Positions 23,601-30,127 of a stretch of 37,328 nucleotides of DNA are shown in pieces. The notes under the pieces are model-generated. The model saw only the letters and a list, made by a program, of their open reading frames with translations. It made no database searches and was not told where the DNA came from. How positions within the stretch are numbered: the stretch's first letter is position 1; each line of letters opens with the position of its first letter. Origin of the DNA: Patescibacteria group bacterium (GTDB lineage: Bacteria; Patescibacteriota; Patescibacteriia; UBA9934). The position numbers and the translations under genes are program-made. The stretch lies in assembly GCA_018896835.1 (NCBI GenBank), contig JAHILS010000078.1, forward strand, positions 1 to 37,328, given 5' to 3'.

Positions 23601-24764
23601 ATGCAAACCTTTGCCATTTTAGGATCACACTCGCGTCTAAGCCTTGCTGAGCTTAAGGCTGTTACTAAAACTGATATAAATAAGAGTTCTGATCAGTCGG
23701 CTGTATTTGAATATAATAAAGACTTACTTCACTTGCAAAATAAGCTCGGTGGCACGCAAAAGCTTGGCGAAGTGTTGGGAAGTGTTAAAGATGCCCAAGA
23801 AATTGAGGCTCATTTGCTAGCCATACTTAAAGATCAAGTTGGTGACAATAAGCTACGCTTTGGAATTAGTGTATACGATCTTGGTGACACTAAACGCACA
23901 AAAGAACTTCAAAAATTCATGCTTAAAGTGGGAATAAATTTAAAGAAAACAATTAAGCAGTCTGGAAGGTCGGCTCGATTGGTTACTGCCAAAGAACCAA
24001 CACTTTCAACTGTTGTTGTCGCAAAAAATAAACTCATAAGCGACGGGGTTGAATTTGTCATTATGGTTGGTGGCTCTGAAATTCTAATTGGCGTTACAAA
24101 AGCTATCCAAGACTTTGAAGACTGGTCACATCGTGATTATGACAGACCGGCACGCGATGCTAGGTCAGGAATGTTACCACCAAAACTTGCCAGAATGATG
24201 GTGAACTTAGCTGGAGTTGATCCAAAAAACTCTTACTTGCTTGATCCTTTTTGCGGATCAGGAACAATTTTAATGGAAGCATCACTTTTGGGATTTGATA
24301 ACGTGATTGGATCTGATATTTCAAAAAACGCCATTGATGATACTCGTGAAAACTTACAGTGGCTTATTGATCAAAATTATCCAGTAGCTGACCACACGCT
24401 CATCTGCTCATCGGCTGACTTTATGAGCGACAAGCTAGATAATAATCTAGTTGACGTCATCGTAACCGAACCATTTTTAGGAAATCCTCGTTCTGGCAGA
24501 GAGCAAGAAATCGAAATCACCCGTGGCATCAAATCACTATCTGATTTATACGAATCATCTTTTTTGGAACTTGATAAAATTTTGCGACCTGGAGGAAAAA
24601 TGGTAATTGCCTCGCCGATACACTTTATAGATGATAAAGAATTTCCAGTTCCAACCATAGAAATCATGGAATCGCTCGGCTATTCTTTAGAACACGAACC
24701 AATGCTTTACAAACGCGAAACTCAATTTGTCGGCAGAAACATTCTCATTTTTGCAAAAAAATAG
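23601..24764 (+). CDS. THUMP/Trm11-like RNA methyltransferase
   Basis: 387 aa. The N-terminal 170 or so residues resemble the THUMP-containing part of Trm11/TrmG10 enzymes (QTFAILGSHSRLSLAELKAV at the start). The AdoMet domain shows motif I LLDPFCGSGTILMEAS (about 213-228), the acidic SDIS after the second strand, and motif IV VTEPFLGNP, where many N2-guanine methyltransferases have DPPYG. It ends with RNILIFAKK. Likely substrate is a tRNA guanosine, but the site cannot be read from the sequence. Its base composition matches the native genes. It is the only native plus-strand gene here, divergent from rpsF with 148 bp between, with a possible promoter TTGGTC-17-GATATT (23561-23589). Confidence 0.8.
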   Translation: MQTFAILGSHSRLSLAELKAVTKTDINKSSDQSAVFEYNKDLLHLQNKLGGTQKLGEVLGSVKDAQEIEAHLLAILKDQVGDNKLRFGISVYDLGDTKRTKELQKFMLKVGINLKKTIKQSGRSARLVTAKEPTLSTVVVAKNKLISDGVEFVIMVGGSEILIGVTKAIQDFEDWSHRDYDRPARDARSGMLPPKLARMMVNLAGVDPKNSYLLDPFCGSGTILMEASLLGFDNVIGSDISKNAIDDTRENLQWLIDQNYPVADHTLICSSADFMSDKLDNNLVDVIVTEPFLGNPRSGREQEIEITRGIKSLSDLYESSFLELDKILRPGGKMVIASPIHFIDDKEFPVPTIEIMESLGYSLEHEPMLYKRETQFVGRNILIFAKK

Positions 24765-24785
24765 GCTAATTTTAGCATCAAGGGG

Positions 24786-24814
24786 TTGACACAACCTCTT
24801 TTTTGTGTTAACTT
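24786..24814 (+). promoter_or_regulatory. Promoter of the lytic transglycosylase gene, with dyad
   Basis: TTGACA (24786-24791), 17-bp spacer, TAACTT (24809-24814). GTTGACACAA and TTGTGTTAAC form a dyad with one mismatch across the two boxes, a possible operator. Confidence 0.6.
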
Positions 24815-24873
24815 TTCATGTCCTTTTTGTACTTTCTTCAGTGTCTCAATCCAACCAAACAGAGGGAGTCAGC

Positions 24874-25995
24874 ATGAGGAACATCCTCAACGTCATCCGT
24901 CAAATCTCGATCAATGTCTGGCACGGGATGTGCCGGTGGACCCCTGTGGTGGCTTCGGCCATCTGGGCGTTCACTGCAAAGTGGACGCCGGTCGTCTGGT
25001 CATACGCGATCATCGTGATCGTCTGGATCGGACGAGCCCTCTGGAGCACCACGAAATTCGTGGGCCGGCTCATCCGGACCACTGCAATCAATCCCATGCG
25101 CCAGAACACCAAAGTCTGGCTCTTCGGGAACATCTGGGGCGCAATCTTCTGCGCTCTGATGGTGACGGGATTCACCATCTTCTACGGACCGGTGGAAAGC
25201 CCAGTGCCAGAAGGCCCTGACATCGGTGGTGTTGACATCGATCCACCAGTGAAGCCTGGCGAGCCTGCCGTATGTGGCGACGCATGCGTCAAGGAAATTC
25301 GCAATTCGCGCTCAAAGCTCCGTGGCATCGAGAAAGAAGAATTGCGATATGTCCTGGAGGAATACAATAGCTACGTAGCGTCCGAGACCTGGCGCCAACG
25401 CGCACAGTCATGCCACCAGAACTACTGGGAGCACTTCCAGAAGGCAGAGGAGATCACGCTCTACCCGAGCGAACTCCTCGCTGGCAAGGCTTTGATCGAG
25501 GGCGCTGGATGCAAATTCATTACCGCAACAAACGGCGACGGCGGGATCGGGCCAATGCAGATCACACACCCGGTATCTGGCCACATCAACGCCACCGCAC
25601 GACTGCTTGGCACCACAAGCGACGGCGTGCAGTACAGGAGCGACTATCTGCACAACGTGCTCCTGGGCGCTGTCATGTTCTCGGACTTCGAGGACATGTT
25701 CGGAAGTCGTGGCGTTGGGATTCTCGCCTACAACCGCGGACCTGGAAATGTCCGCAGGGACATGCGACGCGCGGGACTCAACAGCTATATGCGTCGTGTG
25801 ATCTCCGACTTCCGTGGCGGAATCCCGGAGCATGCTGGAAAAGGTGGCCGCCCTCGCGTATATGCGGACAAGGTTCTGGCCGGAATGGTCATGATGTACC
25901 GTGTCTCGCATGGGCTTCCGCTCGAACCACTCACCAAGCTAACACTCGACGACATTCCTGGTGCGGATCCATCGCAAGATGGAAAGGATCGCTAG
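24874..25995 (+). CDS. Membrane-anchored lytic transglycosylase (SLT-like)
   Basis: 373 aa from ATG at 24874, chosen for GAGGGAG at 24862-24868; an upstream ATG at 24805 lies inside the promoter. Two hydrophobic segments (about 38-58 and 82-104) anchor it; a Pro/Gly linker with a Cys pair (C134, C138) follows. The catalytic domain has ALIEGAG with likely catalytic E209, GIGPMQIT (224-231) and AYNRGPGNV (285-293), the motif order of goose-lysozyme/SLT enzymes that cleave peptidoglycan glycan strands. YADKVLAGMVMMY closes the domain. It is GC-rich with strong promoter, RBS and terminator, inserted between native low-GC genes. Likely acts outside the membrane, in wall remodelling or attack; which is unknown. 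Confidence 0.82.
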   Translation: MRNILNVIRQISINVWHGMCRWTPVVASAIWAFTAKWTPVVWSYAIIVIVWIGRALWSTTKFVGRLIRTTAINPMRQNTKVWLFGNIWGAIFCALMVTGFTIFYGPVESPVPEGPDIGGVDIDPPVKPGEPAVCGDACVKEIRNSRSKLRGIEKEELRYVLEEYNSYVASETWRQRAQSCHQNYWEHFQKAEEITLYPSELLAGKALIEGAGCKFITATNGDGGIGPMQITHPVSGHINATARLLGTTSDGVQYRSDYLHNVLLGAVMFSDFEDMFGSRGVGILAYNRGPGNVRRDMRRAGLNSYMRRVISDFRGGIPEHAGKGGRPRVYADKVLAGMVMMYRVSHGLPLEPLTKLTLDDIPGADPSQDGKDR

Positions 25996-26007
25996 GAAAC
26001 TACTCAA

Positions 26008-26033
26008 CCCCCGACCGCACTGCGGATCGGGGG
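26008..26033 (+). terminator. Terminator after the lytic transglycosylase gene
   Basis: CCCCCGA (26008-26014) and TCGGGGG (26027-26033) enclose a further CCGC/GCGG stem with one bulged base, followed by TTTGCGC. It lies 12 bp past the stop. Confidence 0.75.
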
Positions 26034-26134
26034 TTTGCGCTATTAATCGTATAGAATTTTAGGATTTAAAATAATATGAAAGCATAATTCTAGTATAATC
26101 TTAGTTGCCGCGCAGAATATTAATTACTGATTAG

Positions 26135-26170
26135 TGGCTCACTTTGGGCCGATCGGACCAAAGTGAGCCA
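26135..26170. repeat. CGATCG-centred palindrome, copy 2
   Basis: 18-bp arms with a single G/A mismatch at the fifth pair: TGGCTCACTTTGG, centre GCCGATCGGA, CCAAAGTGAGCCA. A TATAAT box at 26094-26099 upstream means it would lie in the 5' leader of the Cas2-like gene, 18 bp before the ATG. It is also 101 bp after the terminator of the lytic transglycosylase gene. Confidence 0.9.
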
Positions 26171-26188
26171 TAGTTAAAATAAACATCT

Positions 26189-26710
26189 ATGAAATCAAAA
26201 TTTCTTAAATCAAACTCACAAACAACTCGTCTTCTAATTCGTATAGGAGATGGGTTGGAGAATATTTGTTTCACACTTGAGAACTCTCGTCTAGTTATGT
26301 CAGTAGGTATAGATGATGCAAGGACTATATTATGGCGTCGCGAACAGACAAGGATAAGAAGAACGATGCGCCAACTGAAGGAAAAAAAACTAATTAAGGT
26401 CAAAAAAGTAGGAAATAAGTACAATGTACTGCTGACAGATGAAGGCATGATCGAATACCTCCATCACAAACTTATTGATTGTAATGAGTTTGAAGACGAC
26501 CAAGTCACCATGGTGATATTTGATATACCAGAGACTCAAAGACAGGTACGAAAACAATTACGTAGGTTTCTTGAAGAAGCATGTTTTATGCCGATTCAAA
26601 AAAGTGTTTGGATTTCAAAATTTGATTCAGGAGAAATATTGTCAAATTTTTTTCAATTAAAAGGTAGACAGAAATGGATCCGGGTATTTAAAGCTAAAAG
26701 ATTATCTTAA
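26189..26710 (+). CDS. Winged-helix protein with Cas2-like (PaaX C-terminal) domain
   Basis: 173 aa. Residues about 35-92 look like a winged helix (ILWRREQTRIRRTMRQLKEK, then the wing LIKVKKVGNKYNVLLTDEG). Residues about 104-173 are a Cas2-like ferredoxin fold: the first strand ends VTMVIFDIPE with D112 at the Cas2 catalytic Asp position, then QRQVRKQLRRFLEEACF and the strand PIQKSVWISKFD, closely like PaaX-family C termini and CRISPR Cas2. It is shorter than PaaX regulators (about 300 aa). No cas1, other cas gene or CRISPR array is near. It is AT-rich, unlike the plus-strand gene before it, lacks a clear Shine-Dalgarno and is bracketed by identical palindromes. It could repress its own promoter, or bind or process the palindromes; activity is unknown. 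Confidence 0.75.
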   Translation: MKSKFLKSNSQTTRLLIRIGDGLENICFTLENSRLVMSVGIDDARTILWRREQTRIRRTMRQLKEKKLIKVKKVGNKYNVLLTDEGMIEYLHHKLIDCNEFEDDQVTMVIFDIPETQRQVRKQLRRFLEEACFMPIQKSVWISKFDSGEILSNFFQLKGRQKWIRVFKAKRLS

Positions 26711-26731
26711 CAATCAGATTATCAACAAGAT

Positions 26732-26767
26732 TGGCTCACTTTGGGCCGATCGGACCAAAGTGAGCCA
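26732..26767. repeat. CGATCG-centred palindrome, copy 3
   Basis: Identical over 36 nt to copy 2, in the same orientation; pairing extends to 40 nt (26730-26769). It lies 21 bp past the stop of the Cas2-like gene and 49 bp before the end of the convergent ychF gene. Confidence 0.9.
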
Positions 26768-26816
26768 ATTGAATAAAATAACCCCACAAATTAAAACAAA
26801 AATCTTATACAAAGAA

Positions 26817-27893
26817 TCAAACCCCCACTCTAAAGTGACAAACGTCGCCGTCTTGCATGACATATTCTTTTCCTTCAACTCGTAGCTTGCCAGCTTCTTT
26901 GGCACCGACCTCGCCGTTATATTTTACAAAATCCTCATACTTAATTATTTCAGCCCGAATAAATGCTTTTTCAAAATCAGTATGGATTACACCGGCTGAC
27001 TGAGGAGCTTTTGAACCTTTTTGCACAGTCCATGCTCGTGTTTCTTTTTCACCAGTTGTTAAAAATGTGACCAAGTCCAGCATCTCGTAACTTTTTCTAA
27101 TTACCTGGTCTAGTCCCGATTCCCGCAAACCCAGTTCTTGCAAAAATTGTTTAGCATCCTCATCTGGCAATGACACAAGTTCGGCTTCAAGCTTTACAGA
27201 AATCGGAATTGCCATGCGCTCTATTCCAAAAGGTGACTGCCAATTACCAGCCTTGGCTGTTTGCTCGTCAACGTTGACAACGTAAAGAATTTTCTTGGTT
27301 GTGAGTAGTTGAATTTCCTTGAGCGCTTCTTGTTCTTTTTCTGTCAGCTCAACCGAGCTGGCCATTTTGCCTTGCTCGAGAGCTGTTTTGAACTTTTTTA
27401 AACCATCAACTTGTAAAAGTAAAAATTGATCTTTAGTACTTTTTGCTTTTGTTTCGATGGAATCGAGCCTACGATCTACGCTTGAGAGATCTGTCATTGC
27501 CAATTCCATTTCAATAATTTCTGCATCGCGTATTGGGTCGATGCTACCGTCAACGTGAATAATCTCTGGATCATGAAAGGCGCGAACAACGTGAACAATC
27601 ATATCTGTCTCACGGATGTTTGCTAAAAATTTATTACCCAACCCCTCTCCTTTATGTGCACCTTTTACAAGACCGGCAATATCCACAAACTCAATAGCTG
27701 TTGGGATGACCTTCTGTGAAGATGACATTTTTGCCAGCACAGAAAGTCGATCGTCTGGAACCTCGACAATCCCAACGTTTGGTTCAATCGTACAGAACGG
27801 AAAATTCGCGCAATCAACCTGCTTTTTAGTAAGCGCAGTGAAAAGCGTTGATTTACCAACATTTGGAAGTCCGACAATCCCTACTTTTAGCAT
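26817..27893 (-). CDS. ychF: Ribosome-binding ATPase YchF
   Basis: 358 aa, usual length. Obg-family P-loop protein that prefers ATP and binds ribosomes. G1 is GLPNVGKSTLF (7-17), the switch region FPFCTIEPNVGIV follows, G3 is DIAGLVKGAHKGEGLGNKFL, and a coiled-coil insertion lies around 130-200. The C-terminal TGS domain contains RAWTVQKGSKAPQSAGVIH, FEKAFIRAEI and ends MQDGDVCHFRVGV. ATG at 27893; it is a single-gene minus-strand unit with hairpins in its leader. The neighbouring plus-strand genes on both sides look acquired. Confidence 0.97.
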   Translation of the reverse strand: MLKVGIVGLPNVGKSTLFTALTKKQVDCANFPFCTIEPNVGIVEVPDDRLSVLAKMSSSQKVIPTAIEFVDIAGLVKGAHKGEGLGNKFLANIRETDMIVHVVRAFHDPEIIHVDGSIDPIRDAEIIEMELAMTDLSSVDRRLDSIETKAKSTKDQFLLLQVDGLKKFKTALEQGKMASSVELTEKEQEALKEIQLLTTKKILYVVNVDEQTAKAGNWQSPFGIERMAIPISVKLEAELVSLPDEDAKQFLQELGLRESGLDQVIRKSYEMLDLVTFLTTGEKETRAWTVQKGSKAPQSAGVIHTDFEKAFIRAEIIKYEDFVKYNGEVGAKEAGKLRVEGKEYVMQDGDVCHFRVGV

Positions 27894-27896
27894 ACG

Positions 27897-27964
27897 TCAC
27901 AAAGTCTACCTGATTTTGTGATTTTTTCAATCTCATCACCAAAAACCTCCGCTCTTAGAGGTTT
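27897..27964 (-). promoter_or_regulatory. Hairpins in the ychF leader
   Basis: TCACAAA (27897-27903) / TTTGTGA (27915-27921) lies 3 bp before the ychF ATG, and AAACCTC (27943-27949) / GAGGTTT (27958-27964), followed on the minus strand by a T-run, lies further up. A TATAAT-like box occurs upstream on the minus strand. The T-run hairpin could be an attenuator, or an old terminator from a displaced upstream gene. Confidence 0.35.
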
Positions 27965-27998
27965 AGTATTATAAAATTTTATCTTGGCAAATAAACGT

Positions 27999-28018
27999 AT
28001 AATTGACCTGTCAATTAT
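27999..28018 (+). promoter_or_regulatory. Perfect dyad upstream of the DUF5680-like gene
   Basis: ATAATTGAC-CT-GTCAATTAT is a perfect 9-bp inverted repeat with a 2-bp spacer. It contains TTGACC (28003-28008), with GATAAA (28024-28029) 15 bp further as a poor -10. It looks like an operator over a promoter. Confidence 0.45.
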
Positions 28019-28070
28019 ATTTTGATAAAAAAGAAGCGGTTTCGATCACCCCCAAACCCATGAGGACACC

Positions 28071-28598
28071 ATGGATCACCTGATCATCGAAGAACTCCAG
28101 GCTTTCTTCTTCCGCGCCATGCTCCAGGGCTGGATCACGGGAAAGAAGGCCAAGCCGATCGAAGGCCTGCCTGGCTACAAGGGCTTCCGACACCAAGAGG
28201 ATGCGGGAGGGTACAAGCTCCTGCTCGTCGACGCCTGGTGTAGTGGCATGGACGACTACTCCTCCGGCTTCACCACGATCTACACCTCTCCCAAGGACAC
28301 CGACGACGGCAAGCCGATCTGGACTCCGGTCTGGACCATGAACTACATGGGTCACTACGATGAGGGGGAAATCATCGTCGTGATGGATGCGCTACGCCAG
28401 GCCTATCGTACCAGGCAATTCATCGGTGGCCGAGGACTAAACTCGGTCAGGTGTGGTAACTTGCGCTACTCCAACAGAACTGGTCATACGGCCTGCTTCG
28501 AATCCTTCGACGGCATCGAGCATGTCGAAAGTAGTAAACGCACTCCCGGCTTCCATGAATACTCCGGTGGGGTGCTCTTCGACCACAAGAAGAAGTAA
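28071..28598 (+). CDS. DUF5680-like protein
   Basis: 175 aa. The pattern of an N-terminal helix (IIEELQAFFFRAMLQGWITG), GYKGFRH, GGYKLLLVDAW, then PVWTMNYMGHY (about 86-96) and a C-terminal FDGIEHVE with YSGGVLF fits the DUF5680 family as I remember it; function unknown. No signal peptide or membrane segment. GAGGA (28062-28066) precedes the ATG by 4 nt. The gene is GC-rich, differs in composition from ychF next to it, and is followed by a terminator and a CGATCG palindrome, like the other plus-strand cassettes. Family assignment is from memory and needs a profile search. Confidence 0.6.
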   Translation: MDHLIIEELQAFFFRAMLQGWITGKKAKPIEGLPGYKGFRHQEDAGGYKLLLVDAWCSGMDDYSSGFTTIYTSPKDTDDGKPIWTPVWTMNYMGHYDEGEIIVVMDALRQAYRTRQFIGGRGLNSVRCGNLRYSNRTGHTACFESFDGIEHVESSKRTPGFHEYSGGVLFDHKKK

Positions 28599-28619
28599 GC
28601 GTCACCCAATTTCGTCATC

Positions 28620-28666
28620 CGTCCTTCGGGACGAGTCCGTGCCCTGCGCCACCACTGGCGCGGGGC
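28620..28666 (+). terminator. Double hairpin after the DUF5680-like gene
   Basis: CGTCC-TTCG-GGACG (28620-28633) has a stable TTCG tetraloop; GCCCTGCGCC (28641-28650) / GGCGCGGGGC (28657-28666) is a second strong stem with one G-U pair, followed by TTATTGCTTT. Confidence 0.75.
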
Positions 28667-28682
28667 TTATTGCTTTCAAATT

Positions 28683-28722
28683 ATTTTTCATACTTTGGAC
28701 GATCGTCAACTTTATGAAAAAT
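28683..28722. repeat. CGATCG-centred palindrome, copy 5 (diverged)
   Basis: Outer arms ATTTTTCATA (28683-28692) and TATGAAAAAT (28713-28722) are perfect; the centre GACGATCGTC (28698-28707) is perfect; about four pairs between them do not match. Same size and centre as the other copies. It lies between the terminator of the DUF5680-like gene and the caspase-like gene's promoter. Confidence 0.6.
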
Positions 28723-28794
28723 TTATTTTAGAAAAATGCCTATTATCCACATTATTGATGTTCGTATACAAAATACAGGATGATGAACGGTCGA

Positions 28795-28831
28795 TTGACA
28801 GATAGCATATTTACAGCTAATATTTGCTATC
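28795..28831 (+). promoter_or_regulatory. Promoter of the caspase-like gene, with dyad
   Basis: TTGACA (28795-28800), 17-bp spacer, TAATAT (28818-28823): near-consensus. GATAGCA (28801-28807) and TGCTATC (28825-28831) form a dyad around the -10 box, a likely operator. Confidence 0.7.
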
Positions 28832-28891
28832 AGCTCTTTCTCACTTCCATCAACGGTACACCGTCAGCGTACCAAACCTCCGGAGAACGCC

Positions 28892-30004
28892 ATGTCCTTC
28901 CTCATCGTCCTCTTCATCCTCATCGGTTCCATATTCGCGCAGGACCTGACGGTCATGCAGGCCCACAAGACCTACGGGCTCTTGGTGGCTACCGAGAGCT
29001 TCGCGGAGTCAGAGCTGTCGCGCCCGAATGCGACGGCCCTGTGCTCCAAGAACGTGCTGGCTCTCTACAAGTCCATGCCGTTCTCGCAGATCACCAACCT
29101 GTGCAAGCCAGAGGACGCCACCCGCGCCAGCATCCTGGCCTCGGCCAGGCAGATTCAGGAATGCGCCCAGGCGGGCGACACCGTCCTGTTCTTGTTCACT
29201 GGAATGGGCGTAGGTGGAGACTTTGGTGAGCCCATGTTGCTCACCTATGACTCTGCGTTCACTTCTGAAGCAATGGCAGGAACGTCCATCAGGATCGACG
29301 AGCTCACCTCTGTCCTGTCCAAGGACGGAGTGCAGATCATCATGCTGTTGGATGCGTCGCTCAACACCAAGTTCGACCTGGTGACTGACAGTGATCCGCA
29401 ATTGATGACCACCGCGGGCCCGATCGCATCGGACGTGCCGGGCAAATACCTGTCTCTCTCCTACGCACCCAGCGTTGGAGTATGGCCACAAGATCCCGAC
29501 CTGTTTGGCAACACGCTCGCGCACGCGCTCGGTGGCGCGGCCGATGCCAACAGTGACGACACGATCACGCCCGGCGAGATCAACCGCTTCATGGTCGAAC
29601 AGATCAACACCCAAACTGGGATGCCCCCGGGCGTGCGCGGTGAGTGGAGGTCGGCGACCGAACCGATCCTCACGCTCAAGCCAGAACAAGAGCTGGCGAT
29701 CGGGTTTCCCGAACCTCATTCGTGGCGACCGATGGTCTCGCCGACCGTAAAGCGCACGGCCATTATCAGCGGAGCGTCGATGCTCGCGATCGGCGGGGCG
29801 AGCTTCGCACTTTCCTGGCGGGCGCAGAAGTGCCTGGAGGAAGTCTGCTACCAAAACCGTGACGAGTACGACTCCGCGGTTTCCCAGCGCAATGCCTTCC
29901 TCTGGGTAACCAGAGGAGCAAGTACGCTCGGCGCAATCGGACTGGGCGGAGGTCTCGTCCTCCAACCCAACAGTGCCAGCTTGAGCCTCACGGCTCGCTG
30001 GTAA
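28892..30004 (+). CDS. Secreted/membrane caspase-like protein lacking catalytic His and Cys, with EF-hand
   Basis: 370 aa. A signal peptide (1-16, ending SIFA) is followed by a domain resembling the caspase/C14 p20 fold: DTVLFLFTGMG (96-106) sits where active enzymes have the GHG strand and IIMLLDAS (149-156) where they have D-x-C. Met105 and Ser156 replace the catalytic His and Cys, so it is probably not a normal Cys protease. DANSDDTITPGE (218-229) is a canonical EF-hand loop with calcium ligands at positions 1, 3, 5, 7 and 12. Two hydrophobic segments (288-309, 340-358) anchor the C terminus. The GC-rich gene has RBS GGAG 6 nt before the ATG, a consensus promoter and a strong terminator. 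Overall it resembles caspase-like proteins of Myxococcota-type bacteria; transfer is inferred. Confidence 0.7.
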   Translation: MSFLIVLFILIGSIFAQDLTVMQAHKTYGLLVATESFAESELSRPNATALCSKNVLALYKSMPFSQITNLCKPEDATRASILASARQIQECAQAGDTVLFLFTGMGVGGDFGEPMLLTYDSAFTSEAMAGTSIRIDELTSVLSKDGVQIIMLLDASLNTKFDLVTDSDPQLMTTAGPIASDVPGKYLSLSYAPSVGVWPQDPDLFGNTLAHALGGAADANSDDTITPGEINRFMVEQINTQTGMPPGVRGEWRSATEPILTLKPEQELAIGFPEPHSWRPMVSPTVKRTAIISGASMLAIGGASFALSWRAQKCLEEVCYQNRDEYDSAVSQRNAFLWVTRGASTLGAIGLGGGLVLQPNSASLSLTARW

Positions 30005-30021
30005 AATCGCACAAATAACTA

Positions 30022-30048
30022 CGCCCGACCTCCCCTGGAGGTCGGGCG
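30022..30048 (+). terminator. Terminator after the caspase-like gene
   Basis: A perfect 12-bp stem CGCCCGACCTCC (30022-30033) / GGAGGTCGGGCG (30037-30048) with a 3-nt loop, followed by CTCATGTTTTCT, 17 bp past the stop. Confidence 0.85.
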
Positions 30049-30069
30049 CTCATGTTTTCTGCTAAAACT

Positions 30070-30109
30070 ATTTGCCATATAGTGTTCGATCGAGCACTAT
30101 ATGGCAAAT
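30070..30109. repeat. CGATCG-centred palindrome, copy 4
   Basis: 20-bp arms with one mismatch (T/G at the fifth pair): ATTTGCCATATAGTG, centre TTCGATCGAG, CACTATATGGCAAAT. The arms match copy 1 closely (TTTGCCA-CATAGTG there), with compensating changes on both sides. It lies between the caspase-like gene terminator and the convergent surface operon end. Confidence 0.88.
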
Positions 30110-30127
30110 TCTCAATCTGAAATTTAT

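Larger units (their letters stand above)
26135..26767 (+). mobile_element. Candidate mobile unit: Cas2-like gene between identical palindromes
   Basis: 633 bp bounded by two identical 36-nt palindromes (26135-26170, 26732-26767) with the Cas2-like gene filling the space (18 bp and 21 bp from the repeats). Both repeats are followed by TAAAATAA-M-C. The layout resembles REP/RAYT units, but no Y1 transposase motif (HUH) is present. No target-site duplication was recognised. Mobility is an inference from structure. Confidence 0.45.

Noticed and set aside
25410..26054. A 214-codon plus-strand frame overlapping the transglycosylase gene
   Set aside because: Arg/Trp/His-rich shadow translation in the GC-rich gene, running through its terminator hairpin.
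26135..26767. A CRISPR-Cas remnant because of the Cas2-like domain
   Set aside because: There are only two repeats, palindromic and 560 bp apart with a gene between them; no spacers, cas1 or effector genes. The winged-helix fusion points to the PaaX-like branch rather than CRISPR Cas2.
28071..28598. A toxin or nuclease reading of the 175-aa protein
   Set aside because: No catalytic motif could be found; resemblance to DUF5680 is better supported.
29009..29965. A 318-codon open frame on the minus strand opposite the caspase-like gene
   Set aside because: It is a shadow caused by high GC content; the translation is low-complexity and lacks any domain, while the plus frame has signal peptide, EF-hand, promoter, RBS and terminator.
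21536..30109. Integron attC sites following gene cassettes
   Set aside because: The palindromes lack the GTTRRRY/RYYYAAC core sites and attC-type bulges; the genes have their own promoters and terminators and are scattered among native genes. No integrase is visible.
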